Notes under the pieces: model-generated
Told to the model about the DNA's origin: nothing
Seen by the model: only the letters and a program-made list of their open reading frames with translations
Databases searched by the model: none
In this document: piece after piece, positions 1 to 6,402 of the stretch
Layout of the letters: every line of letters starts with the position of its first letter
Position numbering within the stretch: position 1 is the first letter of the stretch
Assembly: GCA_964581115.1 (NCBI GenBank)
Contig: CAZOMY010000063.1
Coordinates: forward strand, 1 to 7,883
From: 2-02-FULL-55-14 sp964581115
GTDB lineage: Bacteria > Bacteroidota > Ignavibacteria > UBA10030
Length of the DNA stretch: 7,883 nt
Direction: 5' to 3'
Position numbers and translations under genes: made by a program

Positions 1-96
1 CATCGGCCCAAATATAACAAAACCCCCGCCTTCCTTCATTGCAATTCCCCCCTTTTTTGGGGAACTTTTGACCTGCTCACCACGGAGAAAGACCTC
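1..96 (+). promoter_or_regulatory. Upstream leader of eno (possible -10 and small hairpin)
   Basis: Non-coding stretch before enolase. An AT-rich patch contains TATAAC at 13-18, which resembles a sigma-70 -10 box, but any -35 element would lie outside the window, so a promoter is only possible. TTCCCC at 45-50 can pair with GGGGAA at 59-64 around an 8-base C/T loop. The T-run is in the loop rather than after the stem, so it does not look like a standard terminator; it may be a leader hairpin or chance. GGAG at 84-87, nine bases before the ATG at 97, is a credible ribosome-binding site. Confidence 0.3.
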
Positions 97-1395
97 ATGT
101 CGAACATGCACATTAAAGATGTCTGGGCCCGCGAGATCCTCGATTCGCGCGGCAATCCGACCATCGAAGTCGACGTCCAACTCGAAGACGGCACGCTCGG
201 CCGCGCGGCGGTCCCCAGCGGCGCCTCCACCGGCGAAAATGAAGCCGTCGAGTTGCGCGACGGCGATAAGGCCCGCTTCCTCGGCAAAGGCGTCCTCAAA
301 GCCGTCGAAAATGTCAATACCGTCATCGCCGACGAGGTCACCGGCTTCGAAGCGACCGACCAGATCGGCATCGACAAGCTGATGATCCAACTCGACGGAA
401 CCCCCACCAAAAGCAAGCTCGGCGCCAACGCCATCCTCGGCGTCTCCTTGGCCGTCGCCAAAGCCGCCGCGCTGTCGCTCGGCCTGCCGCTCTATCGCTA
501 TATCGGCGGAACCAACGCCCGCGTGCTCCCGGCTCCGATGATGAACATCCTGAACGGCGGCAAGCATGCCGATAACAACGTCGACCCGCAGGAATTCATG
601 ATCATGCCGCTCGACGCGCCGTCGTTCGCCGAAGCGCTCCGTATGGGGGCCGAGGTCTTCCATTCCCTCAAGTCGGTCCTCCATAAGAAGGGCTACAACA
701 CCGCCGTCGGCGACGAGGGGGGATTCGCCCCCAGCTTGAAGTCGAACGAAGAGGCGCTCGAGGTGATCCTCGAAGCCATCACCAAGGCCGGCTATAAGCC
801 CGGCGAGCAGATCTACATCGCGCTCGACCCGGCCGCAAGCGAATTCTACGACGCCGAAAAGAAACGCTACGTTTTTTCGAAGTCCGACAACTCCGAGAAG
901 ACCTCCGAGCAGATGGTGAAGTTCTGGGAGTCGTGGACCAAGCAGTATCCGATCGTTTCGCTCGAAGACGGCATGGCGGAGAACGATTGGGAAGGATGGA
1001 AGATGCTCACCGACACGCTCGGCAGCAAGGTCCAACTGGTCGGCGATGATGTCTTCGTCACCAACGTCGAGTACCTCTCCAAAGGCATCGACATGGGGGT
1101 GGCGAATTCCATCCTGATCAAGGTCAACCAGATCGGCACGCTCACCGAAACCCTCGACTGTATCGAAATGGCCAAGAGGGCGAAGTATACGACCGTCCTT
1201 AGCCACCGCTCCGGCGAAACGGAGGACTCGACGATCGCCGACATCGTCGTCGCGGTCAACGCCGGACAGATCAAGACCGGCTCGGCCAGCCGTACCGACC
1301 GTATCGCGAAGTACAACCAGCTGCTTCGCATCGAGGAAGACCTCGATACGAACGGCTACTACGCCGGACTCGGAGCGCTGAACGTCAAGTTCTAA
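97..1395 (+). CDS. eno: Enolase (phosphopyruvate hydratase)
   Basis: Cytoplasmic glycolytic enzyme that interconverts 2-phosphoglycerate and phosphoenolpyruvate with Mg2+. The 432-residue length is normal for bacterial enolase and the protein is colinear with the family from the N-terminal EILDSRGNPT (13-22) to the end. Visible landmarks are the substrate loop SGASTG (41-46), GGKHADNNVDPQEFM (154-168, with H157), the proton-donor segment VGDEGGFAPS with E207, metal ligands D244 (ALDPAASEFY), E290 (SLEDG) and D317 (VGDD), the family signature ILIKVNQIGTLTET (339-352) with catalytic K342, SHRSGETED (369-377) and GQIKTG (390-395, K393). These roles are assigned by alignment from memory to E. coli enolase. 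The ATG at 97 has GGAG nine bases upstream; an ATG at 106 is an alternative start but lies too close to that site. No key residue is missing. The next gene starts 34 bases downstream with no terminator seen between them, so co-transcription is possible. Confidence 0.98.
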   Translation: MSNMHIKDVWAREILDSRGNPTIEVDVQLEDGTLGRAAVPSGASTGENEAVELRDGDKARFLGKGVLKAVENVNTVIADEVTGFEATDQIGIDKLMIQLDGTPTKSKLGANAILGVSLAVAKAAALSLGLPLYRYIGGTNARVLPAPMMNILNGGKHADNNVDPQEFMIMPLDAPSFAEALRMGAEVFHSLKSVLHKKGYNTAVGDEGGFAPSLKSNEEALEVILEAITKAGYKPGEQIYIALDPAASEFYDAEKKRYVFSKSDNSEKTSEQMVKFWESWTKQYPIVSLEDGMAENDWEGWKMLTDTLGSKVQLVGDDVFVTNVEYLSKGIDMGVANSILIKVNQIGTLTETLDCIEMAKRAKYTTVLSHRSGETEDSTIADIVVAVNAGQIKTGSASRTDRIAKYNQLLRIEEDLDTNGYYAGLGALNVKF

Positions 1396-1414
1396 GACGC
1401 CTTCATTGCTGAGT

Positions 1415-1420
1415 GGGAGG
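1415..1420 (+). promoter_or_regulatory. Strong Shine-Dalgarno that sets the lipoprotein start
   Basis: GGGAGG lies nine bases before the ATG at 1430, which is good spacing. It matters because the long open frame downstream (1444-2094) is in a different frame and lacks a good start of its own. The site supports ATG 1430 as the original start and so supports a frameshift between 1430 and the main body of the gene. Confidence 0.6.
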
Positions 1421-1443
1421 CCGTCCTTCATGAAGCCCGCAGG

Positions 1444-2094
1444 GTGGTTCTGGGCATCGGTCATGGCCGTCACGATCGGCGGGGGTGCGACTCGTCGCCG
1501 GTCGGGCCGTCGGTCGAACTCCCGACGTATCGAGTGGGTCAACGCTGGGTTTATGTGTATGACGCCACGACACGCGATTCTACCGGCGCGCTGTTGATGG
1601 CCGACCATGATTCGCTCGAGGTCAGCGTCGTCTCCGTCAACGACGAACTCTTCGGAATAAGGGGCCTGGTGCGCATGAACGTCCGGTCTTTGCTCCCTTG
1701 GTCGGGGCCCGGACCGGCGCCCGATATCCATTCCGTCTGGTACTCGGTCACGGAGCGCGAGATGGTGGAGCACGCTTATCGAAATCCCGGCGCCGTTCCG
1801 ATCATCCAGACGGCGGCGGCGGGCTCGCGGCCATTGACCCGCTTCGGCGGGTTCTTCGACCCGCTCGGTCCGTTCTTGGGTGCGGCCGCCAGCGACTCGG
1901 TCCAACGTCGCGAGGAGCCAAGAAAAGTCCTGGTCGCTCCGCTCGCCGAAGGCATGGCGTGGGATTCCTTCCGCATGCCCTTCTATCAGAAGCGTGAGGT
2001 GGTTGACGTGGAGCTGATCCGTGTTCTTGGCCGGGAAGAGCGGACAGCCCGGATCCGCACGACCATGCCCGACTGGTCGTTTGGTCTCGACTAG
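1444..2094 (+). CDS. Hypothetical protein: the longest uninterrupted piece of the broken lipoprotein gene
   Basis: This is the piece a standard gene model would call, from a GTG at 1444 to the TAG at 2092-2094, 216 codons. The first 14 codons (VLGIGHGRHDRRG after the start) look like out-of-frame reading of the signal-peptide region, so the start is probably an artefact; genuine protein sequence begins near C15 (position 1486). The body is soluble-looking, with no further membrane segment, several beta-prone stretches (YRVGQRWVYVYD, SLEVSVVSVND) and a proline/glycine-rich middle (LLPWSGPGPAPD). I recognise no catalytic motif. It is best read together with the 1430-2226 entry. If the frameshift is real and there is no recoding, this piece would lack an export signal. 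Confidence 0.45.
   Translation: MVLGIGHGRHDRRGCDSSPVGPSVELPTYRVGQRWVYVYDATTRDSTGALLMADHDSLEVSVVSVNDELFGIRGLVRMNVRSLLPWSGPGPAPDIHSVWYSVTEREMVEHAYRNPGAVPIIQTAAAGSRPLTRFGGFFDPLGPFLGAAASDSVQRREEPRKVLVAPLAEGMAWDSFRMPFYQKREVVDVELIRVLGREERTARIRTTMPDWSFGLD
1481..1485 (+). other. G5 run at the inferred frameshift
   Basis: Five consecutive G follow GGC in the signal-peptide region. A sixth G, or a -1 ribosomal slip here, would place the GGT-reading frame onto TGC at 1486 and create the lipobox cysteine. Homopolymer runs are common sites of sequencing error and of slippage. The shift point is inferred from the match of signal peptide before it and lipoprotein-like sequence after it. Confidence 0.5.
2092..2094 (+). 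other. In-frame TAG inside the lipoprotein gene
   Basis: The amber codon lies between SFGLD and DDWISPRGL. The frame after it stays open for 43 codons, is mostly G/C-ending like its neighbours, and ends at another TAG at 2224. TAG also ends the complete rlmD gene at 7815, so a genome-wide reassignment of TAG is unlikely. A nonsense mutation, a base-call error or local read-through all fit. Confidence 0.5.
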
Positions 2095-2249
2095 GACGAT
2101 TGGATCTCTCCGCGTGGATTGATGCGACGGGTCATCCGCATCGAGGCCGACGGCTTCGATGAGAACATGAACTACACCGGCCGGGTCTTCAGTGACCAGA
2201 CTTCAACACTCGTGACATTTGAATAGCGTTACATCGGTGACGTTCAAGG

Positions 2250-2382
2250 CCCTTCAACCTTTTACCTTTCACCTTTCACCTTTTACCTTTCACCTTTTAC
2301 CTTTTACCTTTTACCTTTTACCTTTTACCTTTTACCTTTTACCTTTTACCTTTTGCCTTTCCCCTTTCACCTCCAACCTTGC
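2250..2382 (+). repeat. Heptanucleotide tandem array, ACCTTTT/ACCTTTC
   Basis: A 7-bp tandem repeat in strict phase. Sixteen units occupy 2257-2368: fourteen are ACCTTTT or ACCTTTC, followed by GCCTTTC and CCCTTTC. Degenerate units continue the phase on both sides (CCCTTCA at 2250, ACCTCCA at 2369, ACCTTGC at 2376). ACCTTTC variants cluster at the 5' end and the run of pure ACCTTTT units lies from 2292 to 2354, a pattern expected from slippage expansion in the middle of an ageing array. The + strand is almost all pyrimidine with one A per unit. It fills nearly the whole gap between the lipoprotein gene and the phosphohexomutase and ends five bases before the ATG at 2388. Reading it as protein gives PFTFYLL-like repeats, which I treat as spurious. 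Confidence 0.95.
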
Positions 2383-2387
2383 TTCCC

Positions 2388-3776
2388 ATGTCCATCCGAT
2401 TCGGCACCGACGGCTGGCGCGGAGTGATCGCGCAGGATTTCACGTTCGACAACCTCGCCCGTGTGGCGCAGGCGACCGCCCGCTACTACAAGCGACACAA
2501 GAAGATCAAGAACGGCATCGTGATCGGCTACGACGCCCGTTTCCTGTCGAAGGAATTCGCCGAGAAGGTGGCCGAAGTGCTGGCCAACAACGGCATCAGC
2601 GTCATCCTCTCGGACAAGATCTCGTCCACGCCGATGGTCTCCCTGCTCACGCTCAAGCGCAAGGCGGCCGGAGGGGTCGTTATCACCGCCAGCCACAACC
2701 CGGCCCGGTACAACGGCTTCAAGATCAAAGGCGACTTCGGAGGTCCGGCCCATCCGGAGATGATCGAGAAGGTCGAGAAACAGCTGGCCAAGGTCCGTAC
2801 CGCCCCAGCCATGAAGAAGACCTTTGCCGACCTCGTGGCCAAAGGGACGATCAAGCGCTTTGACTTCACCGAGGCGTACGTCGAAGATCTGCGAACGAAG
2901 GTCGACATCGCCCGCATCCGTGAAGCCGGCCTCAAGATCGCCTACGACGCCATGCACGGCGCCGGACAAGGCGTGATGGAACGGTTGGTCCCGCCGGCCG
3001 TCTCTCTGCGCGGCACGTTCAATCCTTCCTTCGGCGGAGCACATCCCGAGCCGCTGCCCCAGCACCTCAAGGACCTTTCCAAGGCCGTCGTCGAGCATGG
3101 GTGCGACATCGGCATTGCCACCGACGGCGATGCCGACCGGGTGGGCGCGTTCGATGAAAAGGGTCAATTCGTCGATTCGCATCGTATCTTCGCCATCCTC
3201 GTCAAGTATCTCTGGCAGGAAAAGGGCTGGCGCGGAGAGGTGGCCAAGTCGTTCTCTGTGAGCCAGGTGATCGACAAGATGTGCAAGGCGTACGGCATCA
3301 CACTACATGAAACGCCCGTCGGCTTCAAGCATCTCTGCCGGCTCATGACCGAGCGCGACATCCTGGTCGCGGCCGAAGAGAGCGGAGGACTGGGCGTCAA
3401 AGGCCATCTCCCCGAGCGCGACGGCATCCACGTCGGCCTGCTTCTATGCGAGATCATGGCGGTCCGGAAGCGGAAGCTGAGCGAACTGGTGGAAGAAGTG
3501 ATGAGCGAGTTCGGCTGGCATCACTTCGACCGGTACGACGCTCATCTGACGGAGAAGGAAAAGAAGCGCATCCTCGGAGTCTACAAGAAGGGGGTCAGGT
3601 CGCTTGCGGGCTTTCCCGTCCAACGTGTTGAAACGAAGGACGGCTTCAAGCTCTTTGTCGAGCCCGGCTGGGTCCTGGTTCGCGCGTCGGGCACCGAGCC
3701 GCTGATCCGCTTCTATGCGGAAGCAGACACGCCCGAGCGGGTCCAGGCGCTGCTGACCGCTGCGCGATCGGTCTGA
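2388..3776 (+). CDS. Alpha-D-phosphohexomutase (phosphoglucomutase/phosphomannomutase family)
   Basis: Cytoplasmic enzyme that moves phosphate between C1 and C6 of a hexose (glucose or mannose, possibly both), feeding glycogen, nucleotide-sugar and envelope polysaccharide synthesis. At 462 residues it has the usual four-domain family length. Motifs in order are FGTDGWRG (5-12), the catalytic phosphoserine loop TASHNP (100-105, S102), the Mg2+ loop DGDADR (246-251, ligands D246, D248, D250), the sugar-specificity loop EESGG (330-334) and the phosphate-binding loop RASGTEPLIR (432-441). Glucose versus mannose preference cannot be read reliably; EESGG is shared by both. The ATG at 2388 is chosen because the family starts a few residues before FGTDGW; a TTG at 2379 would add three residues. 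No Shine-Dalgarno is visible because the upstream sequence is the pyrimidine heptamer array, which is unusual for a core metabolic gene. It is followed by an intrinsic terminator. All catalytic residues are present. Confidence 0.95.
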   Translation: MSIRFGTDGWRGVIAQDFTFDNLARVAQATARYYKRHKKIKNGIVIGYDARFLSKEFAEKVAEVLANNGISVILSDKISSTPMVSLLTLKRKAAGGVVITASHNPARYNGFKIKGDFGGPAHPEMIEKVEKQLAKVRTAPAMKKTFADLVAKGTIKRFDFTEAYVEDLRTKVDIARIREAGLKIAYDAMHGAGQGVMERLVPPAVSLRGTFNPSFGGAHPEPLPQHLKDLSKAVVEHGCDIGIATDGDADRVGAFDEKGQFVDSHRIFAILVKYLWQEKGWRGEVAKSFSVSQVIDKMCKAYGITLHETPVGFKHLCRLMTERDILVAAEESGGLGVKGHLPERDGIHVGLLLCEIMAVRKRKLSELVEEVMSEFGWHHFDRYDAHLTEKEKKRILGVYKKGVRSLAGFPVQRVETKDGFKLFVEPGWVLVRASGTEPLIRFYAEADTPERVQALLTAARSV

Positions 3777-3803
3777 TCCGAAACACCTCTTGTCGGAACC
3801 GCG

Positions 3804-3840
3804 AGGGTGCGGACATCTCGACCGCACCCTTGTTGTTTCT
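3804..3840 (+). terminator. Rho-independent terminator after the phosphohexomutase gene
   Basis: AGGGTGCGG (3804-3812) pairs perfectly with CCGCACCCT (3822-3830) to give a nine-pair GC-rich stem with a nine-base loop, and a further G-U pair is possible at the base. TGTTGTTTCT (3831-3840) follows as a T-rich tail. It begins 28 bases after the phosphohexomutase stop and separates that gene from the DUF5916-rlmD pair, which therefore probably has its own promoter in 3841-3993. Confidence 0.8.
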
Positions 3841-3844
3841 GTGG

Positions 3845-3957
3845 TCCCGCTTCTGGATCACAAAGCGAACGCTGATGACGCTGAAAAAAGAGGATGACCG
3901 CTGATCATCGATCTGCGTCGATCTGTTGTTTCTGCGTTCATCTGCGTTCCCGCTTCT
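3845..3957. repeat. 10-bp direct repeats bracketing the palindromic element
   Basis: TCCCGCTTCT occurs exactly at 3845-3854 and again at 3948-3957, with 93 bases between the copies. The intervening stretch contains almost the whole inverted-repeat element. The arrangement resembles a target-site duplication around a small mobile palindrome, but the right copy overlaps the last two bases of the right arm, so it may instead be part of a longer repeat unit. No open reading frame for a transposase lies inside. Confidence 0.4.
3867..3949. repeat. Imperfect inverted repeat (intergenic palindromic element)
   Basis: GAACGCTGATGACGCTGAAA at 3867-3886 is an imperfect reverse complement of the TTTCTGCG...GCGTTC arm at 3929-3949: 18 of 20 bases pair, with two mismatches and one bulged base. 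Inside it CGCTGATC (3899-3906) faces GATCTGCG (3910-3917) with one mismatch, forming a nested hairpin. The right side repeats the theme TCTGCG (at 3912, 3931 and 3941). The stretch has no coding character. Similar CTGCGTTCATCTGCGTTC-type motifs are, from memory, scattered between genes in various environmental genomes, so this is probably one copy of a dispersed family; other copies cannot be seen here. Confidence 0.55.
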
Positions 3958-3993
3958 CAACAACGATCCCAGTCTTTCCCTAAGACCGTTCGA

Positions 3994-6402
3994 ATGCGCT
4001 CCTCGTTCGCACTCTTGCTCATCCTGCTCGTCACCTCTCTGCACGCCGGCAGTAACCCCAAGTCGGCGCGCGCCGCACGTGCCACCGAAGCGCCTCGCAT
4101 CGACGGATTCGTCAACGAGGCCGTCTGGCAGCTTGCGCCCGCCGTCGCAGACTTCACACAGTACGAGCCGCACGAAGGCGCAGTACCCACCCAGCGGACG
4201 GAGGTGCGGTTCCTCTACGACGACGACGCCCTCTACATCGCCGCCACGATGTTCGACACCGATCCGTCGAAGATCGTTGCACGCCTGGCCCGTCGTGACG
4301 ACGAGGTCGAGTCTGATTTCATCTCGTTCCGCATCGACTCGTACCACGACTTTCAAACGGCGTACGAGTTCACGGTGAACGCGGCCGGCGTCGAGGTCGA
4401 TATCCTGCAGTACGACGACGGCGCCCGCGAAGACGCCTCGTGGGATGCGGTCTGGGAGGCCGAGACCCGCATCGGCGACGACGGCTGGACCGCTGAGTTG
4501 AGCATCCCCCTCTCGATGCTCCGCTTTAACAACGCCGACGAGCAGGTGTGGGGCCTCCAGATCATTCGGGGGATCACTCGCAACCGTGAGCGCGACTACT
4601 GGACCCTCATCCGTCGGTCCGAAAGCGGTTGGGTCTCGCGGTTCGGAACGTTGCGAGGGCTTGTCGGACTTCAGAGCCGGGCATCGCTCGAGGTGTTGCC
4701 GTACGGACTTGCGGAAACGTCGGCCCTCACCAAGCGTGACGGGCGCGCCGCCATGCATCGCAATTCCCTCAACGCCGGCGTCGACGTCAAGTATCGTCCG
4801 ACCGGCAGCCTGACGATCGACGCGACGTTCAACCCCGACTTCGGCCAGGTCGAGGCCGACCCGGCCGTGCTGAACCTTTCGACGTTCGAGACCTTCTACC
4901 CGGAGAAGCGGCCGTTCTTCGTCGAGGGGGTCCAGATCCTCCGCTTCACCACCTTTGGCGACGGTCTCGGCCCGGGCCTCTTCTATTCCAGACGCATCGG
5001 AAGGCCGCTCTCGGCACAGGCGCCGGAAGGGGGCTACGTGGAGGATGAGCCGCCGTTTGCGACGATCATCGGCGCGGCCAAGATCTCGGGCAAGACGGCG
5101 TCGGGGCTTTCATTCGGCGCTCTCGAGGCGGTCACCGCAGAAGAGACCGCCACCGTCGTGGACTCGACCGGCAGGCGCGCCGACGTGCGCGTCGTTCCAG
5201 CGACCAATTACAGCCTCATCCGGCTTCGTCAGGATTTTTCGGGAAACTCCAACGTCGGCATGATCCTGACGAGCGTGAATCGCGAGGACCGCATACCGGC
5301 TTTCACGGGAGGCGTGGACTGGAACCTGAGGTTGATGGACAACATGTACCGGCTCGACGGGTTCTTTGCCCACAATCGCTCGGCCCTCAGAGGGTTTGTC
5401 GAAGAAGGCCAGGCAGGCCGGGTGGCGTTGGCGAAAGAGGGGGGCGCGCACTGGCGCGGAAGTCTCAGCGCCGACTTCACGTCGCGCCGCTATCAGATCA
5501 ACGACATCGGTTACTTCCGCCGTCCGAACGACCACGGGGTGGTCGGCACGGTCACCTACCGCGACGACGAACCGGGGACGCTGACCCGACGGTGGAACGT
5601 CAACCTGAATCATCACAAGCGGTGGAACTTTGAGCGTGCCGAGATCAACAACTCCGTCAGTCTCACGGGATACCACCAGTTCATCAACTACTGGGACGCC
5701 AAGCTCGAGCTCAACGTCGACGCGGGCGATTTTGACGACCGCGAGACGCGCGGGCACGGTCTCTACGCCAAGCCGTTGAAGCGCCAGATCAGCCTCAGCG
5801 TCGACACCGACAGCCGGGCCGCGATCGTGGCCGAAACGCAGCTGCAGCTGGCGGCCGACAGCCGGCGGGGGCGAGGCATCGAATTCGGCGTCGAACTCAT
5901 GCTGAAGCCGTCCGACGCCCTTACAATGGAGGTCGAGGTCGAACACGAGCGCGTGGATCGCGAATTCGCCTGGATGACCGAACGCACCGACCCCCTCGTC
6001 ATGCCGGGCTCGTTCGCCGTGTTCGCCGACCGGACGACCCGTGCCTGGGATGCGACGACGCGCGGTGCGTTCGTCTTCACCCGCGACCTGACGCTCCAGT
6101 GGTACCTGCAGTGGTTCGTGGCCAAAGGGAGGTACCAGGAAGCTCAGGCTCGATTGGGGGTCGATACGTATGCGCCGTATACCGAGCCGGACCGCGAGTT
6201 CAGCGACCTCGACTTCCATTCGAACGTCGTCCTGCGATGGGAGTACCGTCCCGGCAGCGCACTCTTCGTCGTGTGGTCGCACAGCCGCAGCGGCGGCGGA
6301 GGGGCCTTCATCAACGGTCTCTTGCGCGACGCCGGCGACACATTCCGCCTGGCGCCCGACAACGTGTTCCTCGTGAAGCTCAGCTATTGGTTGTCGACAT
6401 GA
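3994..6402 (+). CDS. Exported CBM9-like/DUF5916 protein, probable outer-membrane beta-barrel
   Basis: Predicted secreted protein of 802 residues. Residues 1-18 form a Sec signal peptide (MRSSFALLLILLVTSLHA) with likely cleavage after A18. Residues about 33-222 resemble the CBM9-like sugar-binding fold that often precedes DUF5916: APRIDGFVNEAVWQLA near the start, LYDDDALYIAATMFD (74-88) and WTAELSIPLSMLRF (165-178). The rest carries the DUF5916 hallmark NPDFGQVEADPAVLNLS (280-296) followed by FETFYPEKRPFFVEG (298-312) and YSRRIGR (331-337). The C-terminal half is rich in alternating aromatic/polar strands and ends in VKLSYWLST, as expected for a barrel inserted in the outer membrane. The family's function is not established; a role with glycans is only suggested by the N-terminal domain. 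The ATG at 3994 begins the signal peptide directly, but no clear Shine-Dalgarno precedes it. Its stop overlaps the rlmD start by four bases. Confidence 0.88.
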   Translation: MRSSFALLLILLVTSLHAGSNPKSARAARATEAPRIDGFVNEAVWQLAPAVADFTQYEPHEGAVPTQRTEVRFLYDDDALYIAATMFDTDPSKIVARLARRDDEVESDFISFRIDSYHDFQTAYEFTVNAAGVEVDILQYDDGAREDASWDAVWEAETRIGDDGWTAELSIPLSMLRFNNADEQVWGLQIIRGITRNRERDYWTLIRRSESGWVSRFGTLRGLVGLQSRASLEVLPYGLAETSALTKRDGRAAMHRNSLNAGVDVKYRPTGSLTIDATFNPDFGQVEADPAVLNLSTFETFYPEKRPFFVEGVQILRFTTFGDGLGPGLFYSRRIGRPLSAQAPEGGYVEDEPPFATIIGAAKISGKTASGLSFGALEAVTAEETATVVDSTGRRADVRVVPATNYSLIRLRQDFSGNSNVGMILTSVNREDRIPAFTGGVDWNLRLMDNMYRLDGFFAHNRSALRGFVEEGQAGRVALAKEGGAHWRGSLSADFTSRRYQINDIGYFRRPNDHGVVGTVTYRDDEPGTLTRRWNVNLNHHKRWNFERAEINNSVSLTGYHQFINYWDAKLELNVDAGDFDDRETRGHGLYAKPLKRQISLSVDTDSRAAIVAETQLQLAADSRRGRGIEFGVELMLKPSDALTMEVEVEHERVDREFAWMTERTDPLVMPGSFAVFADRTTRAWDATTRGAFVFTRDLTLQWYLQWFVAKGRYQEAQARLGVDTYAPYTEPDREFSDLDFHSNVVLRWEYRPGSALFVVWSHSRSGGGGAFINGLLRDAGDTFRLAPDNVFLVKLSYWLST
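6399..6402 (+). promoter_or_regulatory. ATGA start/stop overlap coupling the DUF5916 gene to rlmD
   Basis: The ATG of rlmD (6399-6401) shares bases with the TGA of the upstream gene (6400-6402). No Shine-Dalgarno is visible just before it (CAGCTATTGGTTGTCGAC), so rlmD translation probably depends on ribosomes terminating at the DUF5916 stop. This decides the rlmD start: the family's TRAM-like N-terminus begins within a few residues of it, while the same frame extended upstream reads through DUF5916 coding sequence. Confidence 0.8.

Larger units (their letters stand above)
1430..2226 (+). pseudogene. Probable lipoprotein gene broken by a frameshift and an in-frame TAG
   Basis: From the ATG at 1430 the first codons read MKPAGWFWASVMAVTIGG, a charged start plus hydrophobic core typical of an export signal. 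This frame then runs off into arginine-rich nonsense and stops at 1595-1597 after 55 residues. One extra G in the run at 1481-1485 joins it to the other frame and gives VTIGGGCDSSPVGPS, a plausible type II lipobox with the lipid-modified cysteine at residue 20 and Asp at +2. The body (1486-2091) begins VELPTYRVGQRWVYVYD and is open to a TAG at 2092. Past that TAG the same frame stays open for 43 sense codons with similar codon use (DDWISPRGLMRRV and on to SDQTSTLVTFE) and stops at 2224-2226. Repaired, the product would be about 265 residues. I do not recognise the family; an envelope lipoprotein is inferred from the signal alone. Both lesions could be real decay, sequencing errors or recoding. 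Confidence 0.6.

Noticed and set aside
2092..2094. Reassignment of TAG as a sense codon in this genome
   Set aside because: rlmD ends at TAG at its expected family C-terminus and the extended lipoprotein frame also ends at TAG, so TAG works as a stop here.
2227..2242. A small hairpin CGTTAC/GTGACG right after the lipoprotein stop
   Set aside because: Only six pairs including one G-U, with no T-run after it; too weak to call a terminator.
2250..2382. CRISPR array
   Set aside because: Units are 7 bp and directly contiguous, with no spacers and no cas genes nearby.
2219..2863. A + strand frame reading the heptamer array as PFTFYLL-type repeats
   Set aside because: The repeat peptide is simply three 7-bp units read as seven codons, and the frame then runs out of frame through the phosphohexomutase; no ribosome-binding site or family match.
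2367..3182. A 271-codon open frame on the - strand inside the phosphohexomutase gene
   Set aside because: It is antisense to a gene with all catalytic motifs, has no domain signature, and carries codon-shadow composition.
3646..4758. A 370-codon open frame on the - strand
   Set aside because: It spans the end of the phosphohexomutase, the terminator, the palindromic element and the start of the DUF5916 gene. Its product is low-complexity and Arg/Val/Asp-rich with no motif, as expected for a shadow of GC-rich genes.
5110..6282. A 390-codon open frame on the - strand inside the DUF5916 gene
   Set aside because: It is fully antisense to a well-supported gene, has no recognisable domain, and results from the rarity of stop codons in GC-rich sequence.
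6099..6398. An upstream extension of rlmD by 100 codons
   Set aside because: This part overlaps the DUF5916 coding region in another frame and is Arg-rich. The TRAM domain begins at the ATG at 6399, so the extension is not part of the protein.
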